From NCBI RefSeq assembly GCF_024138395.1, contig NZ_JAMYDU010000005.1:1-64000 (forward strand): a stretch of DNA of 64,000 nt, in the 5' to 3' direction. The DNA is from Pseudomonas mandelii. GTDB lineage: Bacteria; Pseudomonadota; Gammaproteobacteria; Pseudomonadales; Pseudomonadaceae. The notes under the pieces were generated by a model. It was not told the origin of the DNA. It searched no databases and was given only the letters and a program-made list of their open reading frames with translations. This document shows, piece after piece, positions 51,614 to 60,267 of the stretch (the stretch's first letter is position 1; every line of letters starts with the position of its first letter). The position numbers and the translations under genes were made by a program.

Positions 51614-52609
51614 ATGGGTGTAGAAAGGGCAGTCGCCGAACTGGGGGTGCTGATCTATCCCGGTGCGCAGATGGCGGCAGTGCATGGGCTGACTGACCTG
51701 TTCGACGTGGCCAACGGGATCGCCGCCGAGCATCAGGCGGCGCAGCTACCGTTGCTGCGGGTCAGTCATTGGCAGGCCAAGGGCGATCAAGTGCCCGAGC
51801 GGGTCTATGACACTGATCCCGGTCCGGCCGGCGCGTTGGTTGCCGTATTGATTCCGCCCTCGATCGGAGGTTTTTCCGAGGGGCAGGCGCCCCAAGGGCT
51901 GATTCGCTGGCTTCGTCAGCAACATGCCAACGGTGCGACCCTCGGCGGGGTCTGCGTGGGTTCTATTCTGTTGGCCGAAAGCGGTCTGCTCGACGGCCGT
52001 AGCGCGACTACCCACTGGACCTCGGCCAAGGCTTTCGCCGAGCGTTATCCGGCAATCAAGCTCAAGGCGGACACGCCCATTGTCGACGATGGCGACCTGA
52101 TCACCACCGCCGGGTTGATGGCCTGGTCAGAACTGGGGTTGCGGTTGGTGAACCGCTTGCTCGGGCCGAGCATCGCCACCGGCACGGCACAGTTTCTGGT
52201 GGTGGAGCACAGCAATAGCGCGAGCGAGTGCGGCAGTAATTTTTCACCGATTCTCAGCCATGGCGATGCGTCGATTCTCAAGGTCCAGCATTGGCTGCAA
52301 AGCACCGGGGCAACCGATGTCTCGTTGGCGGCGATGGCCAAGCGGGCGGGGCTGGAAGAGCGCACGTTCCTGCGGCGTTTTCGTGCGGCAACCGGGTTGA
52401 AACCTACGGAGTACTGCCAGCACCTGCGAGTCGGCAAGGCGCGGGAAATGCTCGAATTCACCAACGGCACCATTGATCACATTGCCTGGACCGTGGGTTA
52501 CCAGGACCCGAGTGCGTTTCGGGCAACGTTCAAGAAGATTACCGGGCTGGCGCCGAGTGATTACCGGGGGCGGTTTGGGGTGTCTGCGACCGCAGCAACG
52601 GCTCGGTAG
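51614..52609 (+). CDS. GlxA-family AraC-type transcriptional regulator
   Basis: A 331-residue regulator; ATG 51614 is chosen for the start MGVERAVAELGVLIYPG, behind an AGGGGG-type Shine-Dalgarno. The N-terminal DJ-1/PfpI-like domain (about 8-190) has the elbow GGVCVGS with its Cys. The C-terminal AraC domain (about 225-320) has two helix-turn-helix units, including LAAMAKRAGLEERTFLRRF and the IAWTVGYQDPSAFRATFKK signature. It probably regulates the divergent hydrolase. The ligand is unknown. Confidence 0.92.
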   Translation: MGVERAVAELGVLIYPGAQMAAVHGLTDLFDVANGIAAEHQAAQLPLLRVSHWQAKGDQVPERVYDTDPGPAGALVAVLIPPSIGGFSEGQAPQGLIRWLRQQHANGATLGGVCVGSILLAESGLLDGRSATTHWTSAKAFAERYPAIKLKADTPIVDDGDLITTAGLMAWSELGLRLVNRLLGPSIATGTAQFLVVEHSNSASECGSNFSPILSHGDASILKVQHWLQSTGATDVSLAAMAKRAGLEERTFLRRFRAATGLKPTEYCQHLRVGKAREMLEFTNGTIDHIAWTVGYQDPSAFRATFKKITGLAPSDYRGRFGVSATAATAR

Positions 52610-52631
52610 TGAGCATCACCGCAGAACCCAT

Positions 52632-52721
52632 TGTGGGAGCGAGCCTGCTCGCGATAGCGGTCTATCAGTCGAAATTGATACAAGCTGACCCACCGCATTC
52701 GCGAGCAAGCCCGCTCTCACA
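52632..52721. repeat. REP inverted repeat, partly diverged
   Basis: TGTGGGAGCGAGCCTGCTCGCGAT at 52632 and the inverted GCGAGCAAGCCCGCTCTCACA ending at 52721, with several differences between the arms. It lies after the GlxA-type gene and occupies part of the 305-bp gap before the DUF3182 gene. Confidence 0.8.
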
Positions 52722-52740
52722 TTAGATCTGTGCCAGACTT

Positions 52741-52784
52741 TGTCGTGCAAAATGCCGGGAGCATTGAAAGGTGTCGTGCAGAAT
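52741..52784. repeat. Short direct repeat upstream of the DUF3182 gene
   Basis: TGTCGTGCAAAAT (52741-52753) and TGTCGTGCAGAAT (52772-52784) match at 12 of 13 bases with a 31-bp period, about three helical turns. The rest of the 305-bp gap shows the REP above and AT-rich sequence without a clear promoter. A regulatory role is only a guess. Confidence 0.35.
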
Positions 52785-52914
52785 AAAACAGGCCTTGTGC
52801 TACTACCTATTTCGCAATGGGCTGATTTGAAAACCGTTTTTCTCCAGCCGCCATTGGCCTGATCTCTGCACCTCCTTCAGCTACATTTATCAAACGCAGA
52901 TTGAAGGGGAACGC

Positions 52915-54024
52915 ATGACCCCAACAAACCGCAACAAACTGGTACTCGCCCACTCGGTGCGACCCAGTGCCTCGCTGCACGAAGTCGAAACCAATCGCGC
53001 GTTGGCCCGTTGGCTGGCGCAGGTTGTCGGGCTCGAATACGGCGGCAGTTACGACCCGCAGCTGCATAAAGGCCGGGATATTTATCTGTTGCCGACCCAA
53101 ACGCTGGTAGGCGTTGCTGCCGCCCGGGAGTTGGGCGTCAAAGGGCCGGAGGATTTGTGGGGCGGTTACGTCGACCACGATTTCATCTGCACCAAAGCCA
53201 TCAGCCATGGGTTGTTGAACCGCTATGCGTTCGCGCCCGAAGGCTGGTCGTCGTTGTTTTCCGAACGGGTTCGCAGCGTTGTACTCGATGGCCTCAGCGT
53301 GTTCTCCCTGGAAGATGCTCGCCCGGCAGCGGAGCATCTGCTCTACAGCGGTCCGATCCGCATGAAGCCTATTCATGCCTGTGCCGGACGCGGTCAGGAA
53401 GTGATCAAAAGCCTCGACCAGTTCGACGCCATTCTCGCGCGTCCCGATGCCAAAACATTGTTCACCGAAGGCGTGGTGCTGGAACAAGACTTGACCGAGG
53501 TGGTCACCCATAGCGTCGGTCAGAGTTTCATCGGCGACAAAGTGCTGAGTTATTGCGGTGATCAATACTTGACCGAAGACGGTCAGGGCGAGCAGGTTTA
53601 TGGAGGGTCCAATCTGTTGGTGGTGCAGGGTTATTACGAAGACCTGCTGGCGCTGAAACTACCGGACGAAACGAGGCTGGCGATCCAGCAAGCACAGGTA
53701 TTCGACAGCGCAGCCGATGAAGCCTACCCCGGTTTCTACGCCTCGCGGCGCAACTACGACATCGCCCAAGGGCTGGATTGCGATGGCAAACAACGCAGCG
53801 GCGTGCTCGAACAATCCTGGCGTTTGGGCGGTGCCAGCAGTGCTGAAGTCGCGGCGCTGCAGAGCTTCGTCAACAACCCCGGCTTGCGCGTGATTCGCGT
53901 GTCGTCGGTCGAAACCTATACCGACGGACCGCTGCCGGCCAACGCCATCGAGGTCTACCGCGGGCCGGCGGAACACAGTGACTTTCTACTCAAGTACGTA
54001 ACGGTCAAATCCTATGACGGCTAG
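52915..54024 (+). CDS. DUF3182 protein, possibly ATP-grasp-like
   Basis: A 369-residue protein recognised as DUF3182, seen in pseudomonads and xanthomonads. GAAGGGGAA precedes the ATG. The central part (IRMKPIHACAGRGQEV, about 152-167, then VVLEQDLTEV and VLSYCGDQY) has the look of an ATP-grasp nucleotide site: a Lys before a Gly-rich loop, then a hinge with Glu. This fold assignment is inference. It overlaps the alpha/beta hydrolase gene by 11 bp, so the two are probably functionally linked. The role is unknown. Confidence 0.8.
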   Translation: MTPTNRNKLVLAHSVRPSASLHEVETNRALARWLAQVVGLEYGGSYDPQLHKGRDIYLLPTQTLVGVAAARELGVKGPEDLWGGYVDHDFICTKAISHGLLNRYAFAPEGWSSLFSERVRSVVLDGLSVFSLEDARPAAEHLLYSGPIRMKPIHACAGRGQEVIKSLDQFDAILARPDAKTLFTEGVVLEQDLTEVVTHSVGQSFIGDKVLSYCGDQYLTEDGQGEQVYGGSNLLVVQGYYEDLLALKLPDETRLAIQQAQVFDSAADEAYPGFYASRRNYDIAQGLDCDGKQRSGVLEQSWRLGGASSAEVAALQSFVNNPGLRVIRVSSVETYTDGPLPANAIEVYRGPAEHSDFLLKYVTVKSYDG

Positions 54025-54772
54025 AAGCGAAACCATTCAAATCGACATCGACGATGAACAGATGAGCGGAACCTTTCTCAGCCCCAAATCGAAAGTCCCG
54101 GGTGTGCTTTTCGTGCATGGCTGGGGTGGTAGTCAGGAGCGCGACCTGGAGCGCGCCAAAGGCATCGCCGCGTTGGGTTGCGTGTGCCTGACATTCGACT
54201 TGCGCGGGCATACCGGCGGGACCGGTATTCCGTTGTCCCGGGTAACCCGCGAAGACAACCTGCGTGACCTCCTGGCGGCCTATGATCGACTGCTCGCCCA
54301 TCCGGCGCTCGACACGTCGGCGATCGCCGTGGTCGGCACCAGTTATGGAGGTTATCTGGCGGCGATCCTGACGTCGTTACGCCCGGTGCGCTGGCTGGCG
54401 CTGCGGGTGCCGGCGTTGTATCGCGACGACTTTTGGCACACCCCCAAGCGTGAGTTGGACAAGCTCGATTTGCGCGATTACCGCAGCACGCGGGTCAGCG
54501 CCGACAGCAATCGCGCGCTGCATGCCTGTTCGCAATTTACCGGGGACGTGTTGCTGGTGGAGTCCGAGACCGACGCCTATGTACCCCACGCGACCATCAT
54601 GAGTTACCGCGCGGCGTGTCAGCAGACCCACTCGCTGACTCACCGGATTATCGACGGTGCCGATCACGCCTTGAGCGAGCCCGTCTCGCAACAGGCGTAC
54701 ACCACGATTCTGGTGAGCTGGATCACGGAAATGGTGGTGGGCGAGCGGTTGAGCATTATTCAGTCGCGTTGA
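54014..54772 (+). CDS. Alpha/beta hydrolase
   Basis: A 252-residue serine hydrolase of the dienelactone-hydrolase/prolyl-oligopeptidase-like type. The oxyanion loop is HGWGGS (35-40), the nucleophile Ser110 lies in GTSYGG, and the acid and base are the Asp in SETDAYVPH and the His in GADHALS. The substrate is unknown. It starts within the end of the DUF3182 gene. A REP pair follows and may end transcription. Confidence 0.9.
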   Translation: MTARSETIQIDIDDEQMSGTFLSPKSKVPGVLFVHGWGGSQERDLERAKGIAALGCVCLTFDLRGHTGGTGIPLSRVTREDNLRDLLAAYDRLLAHPALDTSAIAVVGTSYGGYLAAILTSLRPVRWLALRVPALYRDDFWHTPKRELDKLDLRDYRSTRVSADSNRALHACSQFTGDVLLVESETDAYVPHATIMSYRAACQQTHSLTHRIIDGADHALSEPVSQQAYTTILVSWITEMVVGERLSIIQSR

Positions 54773-54795
54773 GATTTGCAGTGGTCTTGCGATTA

Positions 54796-54861
54796 TTCGC
54801 GGGCAAGCCTCGCTCCTACAGGTTTTGTGTGATTCCTGTAGGAGCGAGGCTTGCCCGCGAA
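54796..54861. repeat. REP pair, outward-facing
   Basis: TTCGCGGGCAAGCCTCGCTCCTACAGG at 54796 and its inverted copy ending at 54861, separated by only 12 bp. The order of arms is the reverse of the other REP pairs here. It lies between convergent genes and may serve as a bidirectional terminator. Confidence 0.88.
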
Positions 54862-54884
54862 GGCGTCATCCCGAACGCCACACC

Positions 54885-55871
54885 TCACCCCGGTTTTTTC
54901 GAAATTCGCAACGACTTCGCCCTGGCTTCCACCACCAGGTACATCACCACGGTAATCAGCAGCGGCAGCAGGAAATAAATCGCCCGATAAGCCAGCAACC
55001 CCGCCACCAGGCTTCCTCGTGAGGCCTCGTGTTGCAGCAATGCCACGAACACCGCCTCCAGCACCCCGAGTCCGGCCGGAATGTGGGTGATAACCCCGGC
55101 AAAGGCGCTGATCAGCAATACGCCAAGCACCAGCGGATAGTCCAGCTTGCTCGGTAGCAGGGTGAAGATCACCGCCGCCATCAGCGACCAGTTCAGCGCG
55201 CCGAGGGCCAGCTGCAGGACCGCCATGTGCAACGACGGCAGGTTGATTTCCACGCCGCGAATCGACCACTCCCGCCGTCTGGAAAACCGACAAGCCACCA
55301 GATACGCCGCGCTCAACAGCAGCAATAACACGCCCACGCCTTGCAGGGCGTCGCTGCTCAGTTTCCAGCCCGGCGGCATTCGCACCAGTCCGCTGCTGAA
55401 CACGGTGCCGGCAATCACCATGTAGCCGAACCAGTTGGTCGCCAGGCTCAGCCCGAGGATTTTCGCGATGTTGCTTTTGCTCACGCCGAGCCGCGAATAC
55501 AACCGATAACGCATCGCAACCCCGCCGACCCAGGCGCTCAGGTTAAGGTTGAAGGCATAGCTGATGATGCCCACCGGCAGGATCTGCCGCCAGGTCAGGT
55601 CCTGTCGGATATAGGTGCGACCGATCAGGTCGAAACAGGCGTACACCAGAAAACTCAGCAACGTCAGTCCGAACGCTATGATCAGTGTGCGCACTTTGAG
55701 GTTGGCCAGCGTATCGAGCACTTCGCCCCATTCGATGCGTTGGGCAAGCATCGTGAACAGCACGATCAACGCCAGAAAAAACAGCATCGTCAGCGGCTTT
55801 TTCCAGCGGTGCCAGTGGGATTTTCGCGGCGTATCGGAGTGAGGCGCTGGCTGCGCATCAGAATGCCTCAT
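54885..55871 (-). CDS. ybhN: YbhN-like membrane protein (UPF0104/LPG-synthase TM family)
   Basis: A 328-residue integral membrane protein with about eight hydrophobic segments and the family motif around LNLSAWVGGVAMRYRLY. It resembles the membrane half of MprF without the aminoacyl-transferase domain. E. coli YbhN lies in the ybhP-clsB-ybhN operon, the order seen here. It may translocate or handle lipids, but this is not shown. The start overlaps the clsB stop by 4 bp. Confidence 0.88.
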   Translation of the reverse strand: MRHSDAQPAPHSDTPRKSHWHRWKKPLTMLFFLALIVLFTMLAQRIEWGEVLDTLANLKVRTLIIAFGLTLLSFLVYACFDLIGRTYIRQDLTWRQILPVGIISYAFNLNLSAWVGGVAMRYRLYSRLGVSKSNIAKILGLSLATNWFGYMVIAGTVFSSGLVRMPPGWKLSSDALQGVGVLLLLLSAAYLVACRFSRRREWSIRGVEINLPSLHMAVLQLALGALNWSLMAAVIFTLLPSKLDYPLVLGVLLISAFAGVITHIPAGLGVLEAVFVALLQHEASRGSLVAGLLAYRAIYFLLPLLITVVMYLVVEARAKSLRISKKPG

Positions 55872-57145
55872 GCCTTATCGCTCCCGGTCGGATGGATGAA
55901 GGGTTTGAGGCGCGGTTTATGCGCCGGCAGCCAACCGGCCCACGCCGGGAAATGCCGCAGGAAGTGAAACACCAGAAACCCGATGGTCATGTGCCAGATC
56001 CGCCCGCGAGGCGCCTTGTCCGCCGACATGACCTTGCAGTGGTTGCTGCTCAATTCGTCGAGGCGCTCGAACAGGTCGCGGTTGAAGGCGCGGTCACGGA
56101 TCAACACATTGGCTTCCAGATTCAGCGACAGGCTCAGCGGGTCGAGGTTACTTGAGCCGACGGTGCTCCAGTCCTCGTCGACCAGGGCGACTTTGCCATG
56201 CAGGGGGCGGTCGCAATATTCGTAGATCGCTACCCCGGCCCGCAGCAGATAATCGTAGGTCATGCGTGCGGCGAGCCGGGCCACGCGCAGATCCGGCTGG
56301 CCCTGAAGAATCAGGCGCACCTCGACCCCTCGACGCGCCGCGTTGCGGATCTCCCGCAGCAGCCGATAGCCTGGAAAGAAGTAGGCGTTGGCGATGATCA
56401 CGCGATGTCGGGCGCCGCGCAGTACCCGCAAGTACACCTCTTCGATATCGCCCTGGTGTTCACCATTGTCGCGATACACCAGCCGTACCTGACCATCATG
56501 ATCGCTGACGGCCAGTTCCGCGAGCCGCTGTCTGCGGCGTTGCCACCAGTACTTGGCCCGGGCCGGGCGACCGCTTTGCAGCAAGGCGAAATGATGAATA
56601 TCGGCCACCACCGGGCCTTGCACTTCAACCGAGTAATCCTGTTTGGCTTCAGGGCCGAAGTCGGCCAAATGGTCGGCGGAAAAGTTGATTCCGCCGAGGA
56701 ACGCAATTTTGCCGTCGACCACCACAATCTTGCGGTGCAGGCGGCGGAACCAGTTGGTGCGGATGCCGAAGTGACGCGGGGCGGGGTCGAATATTTGCAG
56801 GCGAACACCCGCATTGCTCAGGGCTGCGAGGAACTCCGTACTCAATTCGCCACAGCCAAAACCGTCGAGGTTGACGGTGATGCGCACGCCACGTTGAGCC
56901 GCATCGATCAGGATTTTTTGCAGCTCATTGCCGACCTTGTCCTCGAACACAATGAAGGTCTCCAGCAGGATTTCACTCTGGGCCTGGCGCAGCGCTTCAA
57001 ACACCCGTGGAAAGTATTCTTCGCCGTTCTCCAGCAATTGGACCCGGTTGTTACCGTGCCAGCCATATACGACGTCAGTCACCGCCGGTTCACGGGTGGC
57101 GGTGACGTGTTCGATCGCGGTTTTTTCCATCAAAGGGCCGGTCAT
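55868..57145 (-). CDS. clsB: Cardiolipin synthase B
   Basis: A 425-residue phospholipase-D-family enzyme that makes cardiolipin by phosphatidyl transfer at the inner membrane. Two HKD motifs are intact: His137-Lys139-Asp144 ([10 protein letters not shown]) and His316-Lys318-Asp323 ([10 protein letters not shown]). There is no N-terminal TM pair, consistent with ClsB rather than ClsA. ATG 57145 overlaps the stop of the preceding gene by 4 bp, so translation is coupled. The C-terminal part has a hydrophobic stretch ([17 protein letters not shown]). Confidence 0.92.
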   Translation of the reverse strand: MTGPLMEKTAIEHVTATREPAVTDVVYGWHGNNRVQLLENGEEYFPRVFEALRQAQSEILLETFIVFEDKVGNELQKILIDAAQRGVRITVNLDGFGCGELSTEFLAALSNAGVRLQIFDPAPRHFGIRTNWFRRLHRKIVVVDGKIAFLGGINFSADHLADFGPEAKQDYSVEVQGPVVADIHHFALLQSGRPARAKYWWQRRRQRLAELAVSDHDGQVRLVYRDNGEHQGDIEEVYLRVLRGARHRVIIANAYFFPGYRLLREIRNAARRGVEVRLILQGQPDLRVARLAARMTYDYLLRAGVAIYEYCDRPLHGKVALVDEDWSTVGSSNLDPLSLSLNLEANVLIRDRAFNRDLFERLDELSSNHCKVMSADKAPRGRIWHMTIGFLVFHFLRHFPAWAGWLPAHKPRLKPFIHPTGSDKA

Positions 57146-57939
57146 AGCTCGATCTCCACCGATAGCGGTGCATGGTCGGAAAGGTGTGACCAGGGCCGTG
57201 CCGCCAGTACTCGCGGATGGCTGGCCTTGAGGTTACGCACGTAAATGCGGTCCAGGCGCAACGCCGGCAAACGCGCCGGGAAACTACGCGCCGGTTTGCC
57301 AAGCAGTTCAGCGAATACCTCACGCAAACCGCAGGGCTTGAGCAGCGCATCGGCGCGCAGGCGCCAGTCGTTGAAGTCGCCGGCGACCACCACCGGAGCA
57401 TCCTCCGGCAACTCTTCCATACGTTGGGTCAGCAGCTTGAGTTGTGCCGTGCGATGACTTTCGCGAAGCCCAAGATGGACGCAAATGGCATGCACTTCCC
57501 GGCCATCGCCGGGCATCCGTAGCACGCAATGCAGGATTCCACGGTTCTCATGCCCGTGGATGGAAACGTCGAGGTTGTCGTGGCGAATGATCTGGAATTT
57601 CGACAACAACGCATTGCCGTGATCGCCCGCCGGGTAGACCGCGTTGCGGCCATAGGCAAATTGCGGCCACAAAGTATCGGCAAGAAATTCGTACTGGGGC
57701 ATCGCCGGCCAATTGAGGTAGCGCTGTGGGTGATATTCGTGAGTGCCATGCACTTCCTGCAAAAACACCACGTCGGCGGACACACTGCGTACCGCTTCGC
57801 GCAACTCGGGCAGGATGAAGCGCCGGTTCAGCGCGGTGAAACCCTTGTGGGTGTTGACCGTCAGCACGGTAAAACGGCTCACGGCGCTGATGATGGGTTG
57901 CTGTTCATCCGTGGTGCCGACCGGTTCGGGAACGCTCAT
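57142..57939 (-). CDS. ybhP: YbhP-like endonuclease/exonuclease/phosphatase-family protein
   Basis: A 265-residue EEP-fold metal-dependent hydrolase. Visible motifs are LTVNTHKG, the metal-binding Glu in FLQEVHG, GDFNDW and the C-terminal SDHAPL. Members cleave phosphodiesters in nucleic acids or phospholipids; next to clsB a lipid-related substrate is plausible but not shown. It overlaps both neighbours by 4 bp. Confidence 0.9.
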   Translation of the reverse strand: MSVPEPVGTTDEQQPIISAVSRFTVLTVNTHKGFTALNRRFILPELREAVRSVSADVVFLQEVHGTHEYHPQRYLNWPAMPQYEFLADTLWPQFAYGRNAVYPAGDHGNALLSKFQIIRHDNLDVSIHGHENRGILHCVLRMPGDGREVHAICVHLGLRESHRTAQLKLLTQRMEELPEDAPVVVAGDFNDWRLRADALLKPCGLREVFAELLGKPARSFPARLPALRLDRIYVRNLKASHPRVLAARPWSHLSDHAPLSVEIEL

Positions 57940-58862
57940 GGCAGCACTCCTTCGGCAACTGGCTCACCGGGGGCGGTGGCAAGGTCCTTGTCGAGATGGA
58001 AACGCTCAAGCAGGCGGCGGGCATCGAAGGGCGCCCGGACTTTGATGTCGTTATCGAAATAACAGAATACTTCCCGGGATCTACGTGTCTTGGGTTTTTG
58101 CCGAGGCGCGATCAATTGCGGATCTGCCGGTTGCTGTCCGTGATACCAGGCCTCGATCCGGTCACCCCAGCGTTTCAGCGCTTGTGGGGTGTAACCGCTG
58201 GCGTAGAGTTCTTCAGCACCGTGCAGGCGCAGATAGACGAAGTCGCTGGTGAGGTCCTCGCGATACGGCCATTTGCCGGCGGTGTCAGCGATCACCAGCG
58301 CAGTGTTGTAGCGTTTGAGCAGGCGGACGAAGGCGGGATCGACAAAGCTTTCGTGGCGAATTTCCACGGCATGACGCAGCGGTTTCTTGCCGTAGGCCTT
58401 CATGCTGGCATGACCGTTCAAGCGCGGCTCATGCTGGCGGGCGAGGGCGGCGGCCTGTTCCGTGTCGTGGGGTAATTGTTCGAGAAAGCTTTCGAACAAT
58501 TCCGGGTCGAATTTGAAGTTGGGTGGAAACTGCCAGAGGATCGGGCCGAGTTTTTCCTTGAGTTCCAGTACTCCGGAGGCAAAGAAGTTCGCCAGCGGCT
58601 TATGAATGTCCCGCAAGCGCTTGATGTGGGTGATAAAACGCGGCGCCTTGACGCTGAACACGAAGCCCGCCGGGGTTTCCTCATACCACTGGGCATAACG
58701 TTCAGGCCGTTGCAGGGCGTAAAACGATCCATTGATTTCGATGCTGTTCACGGCCCGTGAAGCGAATTGCAGTTCGCGCTTCTGGGTCAGCCCCTTCGGG
58801 TAGAACTCCCCCCGCCAAGGCGTGTAGCGCCAGCCTGAAATACCAATATGAATCGCCGCCAT
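57936..58862 (-). CDS. DUF72 protein (YecE type)
   Basis: A 308-residue TIM-barrel-like protein with the family start [15 protein letters not shown] and the motifs [15 protein letters not shown] and VEIRHESF. The function of DUF72 is not established. It is the first gene of a four-gene set with ybhP, clsB and ybhN, with 4-bp overlaps throughout; in E. coli the yecE gene lies elsewhere. Confidence 0.88.
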   Translation of the reverse strand: MAAIHIGISGWRYTPWRGEFYPKGLTQKRELQFASRAVNSIEINGSFYALQRPERYAQWYEETPAGFVFSVKAPRFITHIKRLRDIHKPLANFFASGVLELKEKLGPILWQFPPNFKFDPELFESFLEQLPHDTEQAAALARQHEPRLNGHASMKAYGKKPLRHAVEIRHESFVDPAFVRLLKRYNTALVIADTAGKWPYREDLTSDFVYLRLHGAEELYASGYTPQALKRWGDRIEAWYHGQQPADPQLIAPRQKPKTRRSREVFCYFDNDIKVRAPFDARRLLERFHLDKDLATAPGEPVAEGVLP

Positions 58863-58963
58863 GTCGCCTCCCGTCTATGTAGCCCTCGGACAGCCTCTGT
58901 CTTTTGATGACTGCCGGGCGTGCGAGAAAGTTTCGACGGGGGTACGGACGGTAAGGCGAAAAG

Positions 58964-58978
58964 CTTCGCGGGCAAGCC
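58964..58978. repeat. Left remnant of the REP split by the IS element
   Basis: TTCGCGGGCAAGCC directly abuts the left end of the IS; the continuation TCGCTCCTACAGG follows the right end at about 60205-60217. Joined over the 3-bp duplication GCC they form a complete REP arm. Confidence 0.85.
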
Positions 58979-59017
58979 TGTAGTGGTTCAGTTTTTTTAA
59001 ACCATTTCGTAGGAGCA

Positions 59018-59851
59018 TTAGGCCGCTTGCTGCTCAAATAGCGCAGGCGGCAAGTGGTTCGAAGCAGAGTGGCAACGGCGATGGTTGTAATGTGAGATGA
59101 AATCCATCACATCCTTCTCCGCTTCGAAATGATTTTGGTATCCGTTCTCCGGCATCCAGTCGTGCTTCAATGTTCTGAAACAGCGCTCTACCACCGCGTT
59201 ATCCCAGCAGTTTCCTCGACGACTCATACTCTGAACAATCCGGCTTTCTGCCAAGCAGGCAACAAATCGATCAGCTGTGTACTGACAGCCCTGGTCTGAA
59301 TGAAATAGCAGCTCAGGCATTGGTCGGCGAAATGCCACCGCCAGCTTCAGGGCCTTTGCAGCGAGTTCTGCGTCGGCAGTTCGTGAGCACGCCCACCCCA
59401 CAATCCTGCGTGAAAACAGATCCATCACTACCGCTAGATAAAGCCAGCTATTACCGACTCTGATGTAAGTAATATCGCCTGCCCAGAGAGTGTCAGGCTG
59501 GGTCGGATTAAAGCGACGATCAAGTATGTTTGGAGCAACGACTGCCGGTTTTGTCGCACGACGATAGTGGGCATAACGCGGTCTGCGACGGTGCAGGCCG
59601 AAGCTTTTGATCAGTGTGCGCATTCGATAGCGACCGATGTGGATCCCTTCTGTTCTCAACGCTTTGGAGAGCCCGCGAGTACCTAAGGCTTCCCGATGTT
59701 CTTTATGCAGTGCACGAAGTTTACGCCTTAGCCAACGCAGGCCAGGCTTTAGTCGCTTGGTTTTACGCTTCGTGTAATAGCTGCTTCGGGCAACGCCAAG
59801 CACGGAGCACATGCGCCGAATTGACATCGAGCCTCTAACGCCATCAATCAT
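59018..59851 (-). CDS. IS3-family transposase OrfB (DDE integrase domain)
   Basis: A 277-residue reading from ATG 59851 with an N-terminal HTH_21-like segment (SMSIRRMCSVLGVARSSYY) and an rve integrase core. The catalytic triad is visible: Asp in WAGDITYI, Asp in FHSDQGCQYT and Glu in DNAVVERCFRTLK. The open frame continues upstream to 60010 in the -1 phase relative to OrfA, so the main product is probably the OrfAB fusion of about 375 residues made by frameshifting. Confidence 0.92.
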   Translation of the reverse strand: MIDGVRGSMSIRRMCSVLGVARSSYYTKRKTKRLKPGLRWLRRKLRALHKEHREALGTRGLSKALRTEGIHIGRYRMRTLIKSFGLHRRRPRYAHYRRATKPAVVAPNILDRRFNPTQPDTLWAGDITYIRVGNSWLYLAVVMDLFSRRIVGWACSRTADAELAAKALKLAVAFRRPMPELLFHSDQGCQYTADRFVACLAESRIVQSMSRRGNCWDNAVVERCFRTLKHDWMPENGYQNHFEAEKDVMDFISHYNHRRCHSASNHLPPALFEQQAA

Positions 59852-60144
59852 TTGGTTCGACCGAACAGAACCTTTAGATGAGAGGGCAATTGCTTTTTTA
59901 GTACTTGGTTCTCGGCCTCTAGCAACGCCAGTTTTGCCTGAAGCGATTCGATAAGTTCTTGATCTTGCAGTCGTGGCGGCTGAGCAATTCCTTCCTGCTC
60001 CCGACGCCATCGTACAACCCAGCGACGCAGGGCTGTGGGGCCCACACCAGTGGCTTCACAGGCTTTGGGGACGGAGTAATGCATCTTCACCACCAAGCGA
60101 ATGGCTTCTGCTTTTTCTTCAGGCGTAACAACCCGATATCCCAT
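59848..60144 (-). CDS. IS3-family transposase OrfA
   Basis: A 98-residue protein with a helix-turn-helix (YSVPKACEATGVGPTALRRWVVRW) and a C-terminal leucine-zipper-like coiled coil (LQAKLALLEAENQVLKKQL), the usual OrfA layout. It binds the IS ends and limits transposition in related elements. The slippery A6G lies near its 3' end. Confidence 0.92.
   Translation of the reverse strand: MGYRVVTPEEKAEAIRLVVKMHYSVPKACEATGVGPTALRRWVVRWRREQEGIAQPPRLQDQELIESLQAKLALLEAENQVLKKQLPSHLKVLFGRTK
59893..59899 (-). other. A6G programmed -1 frameshift site
   Basis: On the - strand AAAAAAG lies in the phase A-AAA-AAG within OrfA (codons AAA AAG, Lys-Lys). A -1 slip yields an in-frame OrfAB product of 375 residues. 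A6G is the classic IS3-family signal. Confidence 0.85.
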
Positions 60145-60231
60145 GACGCTTCCTTAAATCGACGCTCCTACATCATGGTCTAAAAAAGTTCGACCACAAC
60201 AGCCTCGCTCCTACAGGTATTCACACGCCCA

Positions 60232-60261
60232 TGTAGGAGCTGCCGAAGGCTGCGATCTTTT
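60232..60261. repeat. Single REP-like unit (GGAGCTGCCGAAGGCTGCGATC family)
   Basis: TGTAGGAGCTGCCGAAGGCTGCGATC is a common intergenic unit of fluorescent pseudomonads, different from the neighbouring REPs. It lies just before the MFS stop codon. Confidence 0.7.
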
Positions 60262-60267
60262 GATTTA

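Larger units (their letters stand above)
58979..60201 (-). mobile_element. IS3-family insertion sequence
   Basis: A complete 1223-bp element read on the - strand. The ends are 5'-TGTAGTGG and, inverted, 5'-TGTTGTGG, with 38-bp terminal repeats matching at about 29 positions and the canonical TG...CA termini of the IS3 family. The 3-bp GCC at 58976-58978 and 60202-60204 is the likely target duplication; a 5-bp reading (AGCCT) with the ends moved by one base is also possible. Two overlapping reading frames encode OrfA and OrfB with a DDE motif. All parts look intact, so it may be active. The subgroup was not determined. Confidence 0.92.

Noticed and set aside
59018-60010. Separate 330-residue transposase starting at 60010
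   Set aside because: The first 53 residues are out of phase with any start signal and overlap OrfA; the in-phase A6G site explains the open frame as an OrfAB fusion.
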